Positions 30,223 through 33,488 of a DNA stretch of 33,488 nucleotides are shown in pieces; position 1 is the stretch's first letter, and the number at the start of each line of letters is the position of its first letter. The notes below the pieces were generated by a model, which was not told the DNA's origin, did no database searches, and worked only from the letters and a program-made list of their open reading frames with translations. Location: contig JAYMGJ010000710.1 of the NCBI GenBank assembly GCA_037178675.1, forward strand, positions 1 to 33,488. Reading direction: 5' to 3'. Both the position numbers and the translations under genes were made by a program. The DNA is from Scleroderma bovista (lineage: Eukaryota; Basidiomycota; Agaricomycetes; Boletales; Sclerodermataceae).

Positions 30223-31423
30223 GTTCTGGATTTCTTACTGGCCGAAATGGAAAATCGAGTGGGCACCCTGGTATTCATTCTCGCGGGCTACAACAAGGAG
30301 ATGGAAAGGTTCTTCGAACACAACCCGGGAATACCCAGTCGCGTGCCGTATAGTCTCCAGTTCTCAGACTACAAAGATGCAGAACTCCTTACTATGCTCG
30401 AGGACGTGGTCTTTAAGCGGTACAAGGGCCGAATACAAGTCGAAGATGGAATTCGTGGGCTATATGCACGGATCGCTGTGCGGAGGCTTGGTAGGGGCAG
30501 AGGACGACCTGGATTCGGCAATGCGCGTGCCCTTCAGAACATGTTCTCCAAAATATGTGAGAGGCAGGCCGAACGTGTCGAGAAAACACGTAGAGCGGGA
30601 GGATCAGCCGACGACTTCTTCATGTCCAAGGAGGATTTGATCGGGCCAGATCCGTGTCAGGTGCTACCACAGAGCGCGGCGTGGGCAAAACTCCAGGGCC
30701 TCATAGGGCTGGAGTCTGTTAAGGCTTCTGTCCGTAATTTCTTCGCTCTCCTAGAAACCAACTACCACAGAGAGTTGGAGGAGAAGGAGCCAATCCAGAT
30801 GTCGCTCAATCGGGTGTTCCTTGGCTCCCCTGGAACGGGGAAGACGTCAGTCGCGAATCTGTATGGCCAAGTTCTTGCGGAACTGGGTCTTCTCAGCAAT
30901 GGCGAAGGTGGGTGCCAATGCACTATATCATATATAAATTGGTATCGAAACCATATTTCGGCAGTGGTTGTGAAAAATCCGGCGGACTTTGTTGGCGGAC
31001 ACCTTGGACAATCGGAAAAGCAGACCAAAGCGATACTTAGCAGTACCGTCGGAAAGGTACTTGTTATTGACGAGGTTAGTCGACGATTATGTCGGGTATA
31101 TCCAGTGACAATAGGTTTGTAGGCCTACATGCTGTACAGCAAAAGTGCAGGAGATCCATACAAGACTTCCGTTATCGACACGATTGTCGCAGAAATCCAG
31201 AGCGTACCCGGAGAAGACAGATGCGTCCTGCTTTTAGGCTACAAAGAGCAGATGGAAGAAATGTTCCAAGTATGTGTGTTTCTAACCACGCTACGTCGGC
31301 ACTGACAAGGGCCGGTAGAATGTTAACCCTGGATTAGCTCGTCGTTTCCAAATAGAGAACGCATTCACCTTCGAGGACTTTACTGAACCTCAACTTATGC
31401 AAATTCTGGACCACAAGCTCAAA
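30223..31423 (+). pseudogene. Rest of the helicase-AAA+ gene after a frameshift, cut by a LINE
   Basis: The conserved frame resumes one base off at 30223 (VLDFLLAEMENRVGTLVFIL) and continues through the first AAA+ domain's NPGIPSR and a second AAA+ domain with GSPGTGKTSVANLY and VLVIDE, over introns 30908-30964, 31075-31122 and 31270-31318, to NPGLARRF and the LMQILDHKLK segment at about 31423. Family members carry about three extra residues (GG-rich) where the shift lies, so a deletion of about 10 nt fits better than a single-base change. No intron can bypass it without removing conserved residues. The C-terminal rest of the protein is missing because retrotransposon sequence starts at about 31424. 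A sequencing error could mimic the shift, but not the insertion. Confidence 0.8.
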
Positions 31424-33488
31424 GGCCACCCGAAAGATACGCCCACCCTGCAGGCGTCTAGTACAGGCAACTGGACTCGACCGGATAACGTGTTCTGCAC
31501 GGAGCACACCTCAGGTTTTCTGACGCTATGTAATACGGACCCGGACAACAGGGGCCCAAACACGGACCACTTACCAATTCTCACCAAGCTCGACATGACA
31601 GTATCAGCCGCGCCCCCGCTCCCCACGTTGAACTATAGAGAGGTCGACTGGAAGAAGTTCAACAGCAAGCTCAAAATCGGGCTCAGGCGACTAGGGCCTC
31701 CTAGGTTACTGGCAACAAAAGAGGAGTTCCAGACAGCAGCAAAAGGGTTAGAGGGCGCTCTCCAGAGTACAGTCGCGGAGGAAGTACCCAAGACCCGCCC
31801 GCACCCGCACAACAAGAGGTGGTGGACCAAAGACCTCACCAAGCTACGGAATGATCTCAGAACGCTAAGTAAAGCCTCCCACTCATTCAGAGCCGTCCCA
31901 GATCACCCCAGCCACAGAATGAGAAAGGAGAAGGTAACCGAATATGACAAGGCAATCAAAGCGACCAAGAAAGACCACTGGATCAACTGGCTCGAAGATG
32001 CTACAGGCAATGACCTCTGGATTGCTAACAAGTACATCGTAAGCCCGGCGGGCGATGGTGGAAAGACTCGCATCCCGACTCTCGTAACCAAAGACAGTGA
32101 TGGCAACACAACAGTGGCCGCCAGCAACGAGAGCAAGAGTGAAATCTTCGCCAAGACCCTCTTCCCGCCCCCACCTCCAAGCTCAGCTGTCCCCCCGGAT
32201 TTCACCTACCCCGAGCCGGCCGCCCCCTGGTCAGACATCACAGAAGAACAGCTGCGCAAGGCAATAGCCAAGCTCAGCCCGTACAAAGCGCCCGGTCCAG
32301 ACGGTGTGGCCAATATAGTATTCCAACAATGCCCAGTCCTTCAGCCGTACCTACTTTTCCTTTTTAACACAGCCCTCTCACATCGCACGTACTATGACCC
32401 GTGGAAAGAATCCATCACAGTCATCTTGCGCAAACCGGGGCGCCCCGATTACTCCGTCCCCAAAGCTTACCGCCCTATAGCGCTGCTGAACACGACCGCT
32501 AAGCTGATCTCAGCGGTAGTGACCGACCGGGCATCTCACATCCTGGAAACTCACGGACTACTCCCAGAAACCCACTTTGGCGGTAGACCAGGCCGGTCAA
32601 CCGAAGACTCACTCCTCCTCCTTGAAACCACCGTTAAACATGCCTGGCGCCAACACAAGGTAGCATCAGTTCTTTTCCTGGACATAGAAGGCGCTTTCCC
32701 GAACGCCGTCACCGATCAACTCCTACACAACATGAGGAAACGCCGCCTCCCCCCAGAAATAGTCGGGTTCACAGAGCGCCTACTGAACGACAGGAAAACG
32801 AAACTCAGGTTCGACGACTACGAATCAGAGTGGTTCCCGTTAAGGAACGGCATAGGCCAAGGAGACCCCTTATCAATGCTACTCTACGTGATATATAGTT
32901 CTGACCTCGTGGACACTGCAAGGAAAGAAAATGGGGAGCTCGCACTCGCCTTCGTCGACGACACGGCCCTAGTCGTAGTAGGAAAAACATTTGAAGAAAC
33001 ACACCAGAAGCTAAAGGATATGCTTGAACGACAGGGAGGGGGTTACGAGTGGTCTGCAAACCACAATTCACGCTTCGAGACTAACAAGTTCGCACTAATG
33101 GACTTTTCTCTCAACAGAGCCAAGCCGCGCCCAGACATGAACCTGCGCGGCGTAACCATAAAGTCAACTCCAACACACAAGTTCCTGGGAGTCATCATCG
33201 ACAACGAACTGCGCTGGAAGGCCCACGCAGCTTACGCAACGGCAAAAGGTGCCAAGTACACCATCCTTCTCCGGCGGCTGTCCGCCACGTCGTGGGGTTT
33301 ACCCGCCAAGCTTGTACGCCAACTTTACCTGTCAGTTGCGATCCCCAAGATCACCTATGCAGCAGCGGTATGGCTGCAACCCTCCTTCGCCCACCCCTCG
33401 GGCAAGAGACTACGCGGATCGAAAGGCACAGCCAGGAAGATCGGTTCAGTTCAAAGAACGGCGGCGCTAGCCATAACGGGCGCAATGA
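31424..33488 (+). mobile_element. Non-LTR retrotransposon (LINE), 5'-truncated, reverse transcriptase ORF
   Basis: Open frame without stop to the window end. It begins in the C-terminal part of an endonuclease-like domain (TGNWTRPDNVFC, then NTDHLPILTKL, resembling the terminal SDH motif of APE-type endonucleases) and continues through a linker to a complete reverse transcriptase: KLSPYKAPGPDGV, KAYRPIALLNT, HFGGRPGRSTEDS, LFLDIEGAF, GIGQGDPLSMLLY and the catalytic FVDD (canonical YADD/FxDD). KFLGVIID and IPKITYAAAVW follow. Most of the endonuclease and ORF1 are absent on the 5' side, as usual for truncated target-primed insertions. The orientation is the same as the host gene. The codon frame is continuous with the host exon starting at 31319. 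The 3' end lies outside the window. Confidence 0.93.

Overview
The window looks like a basidiomycete, probably an Agaricomycete. Genes are split by many GT-AG introns of about 48-60 nt, and the DUR3, DIC1, BIM1-like, CTR and helicase-NFX1-AAA genes have a basidiomycete-like build. There are no bacterial-style operons. I did not find a convincing functional tRNA or rRNA gene. The species cannot be named from the sequence.

Region 1 (1-18.1 kb) is a gene-poor array of five tiny two-exon metallothionein genes (31-38 aa, 9-11 Cys, C-X-C motifs) at 295, 2246, 8641 (minus), 11768 and 17838, plus one decayed relic near 10.1 kb. Most copies sit in a repeated cassette: about 1.2 kb of related, apparently non-coding upstream DNA, a CTAGC-N-GCTAG motif just before a TATA box, a conserved 5' UTR, one intron at an identical position, and a small 3'-UTR hairpin. 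Interspersed are an 845-bp near-perfect palindromic (foldback) element carrying Pol III-like boxes (3836-4680), an intact 13-exon urea/polyamine permease gene of the DUR3 type (5127-7845) with a 6-nt micro-exon, a 0.9-kb terminal-inverted-repeat element (14071-14982), and one weak hypothetical gene near 15.5 kb.

Region 2 (19.2-24.5 kb) has three minus-strand genes: a mitochondrial dicarboxylate carrier (DIC1 type) with an unusual 949-nt intron, a BIM1/X325-type LPMO-like copper protein with predicted GPI anchor, and a CTR-family copper transporter. With the metallothionein array, the window holds copper capture at the cell surface, copper import, and cytosolic copper (or other thiophilic metal) buffering. 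I read it as a physical copper-homeostasis cluster. In Cryptococcus the same three protein types are functionally linked.

Region 3 (25.7-33.5 kb) is a giant plus-strand gene: an SF1 (UPF1/ZNFX1-like) helicase, a short NFX1-type Cys-rich segment, a coiled coil and two CbbX-type AAA+ domains. It is broken by a -1 (mod 3) frameshift in the first AAA+ domain. The second AAA+ domain is then interrupted by a 5'-truncated non-LTR retrotransposon (LINE) with an intact reverse transcriptase. The LINE runs off the window end and is in frame with the preceding host exon.
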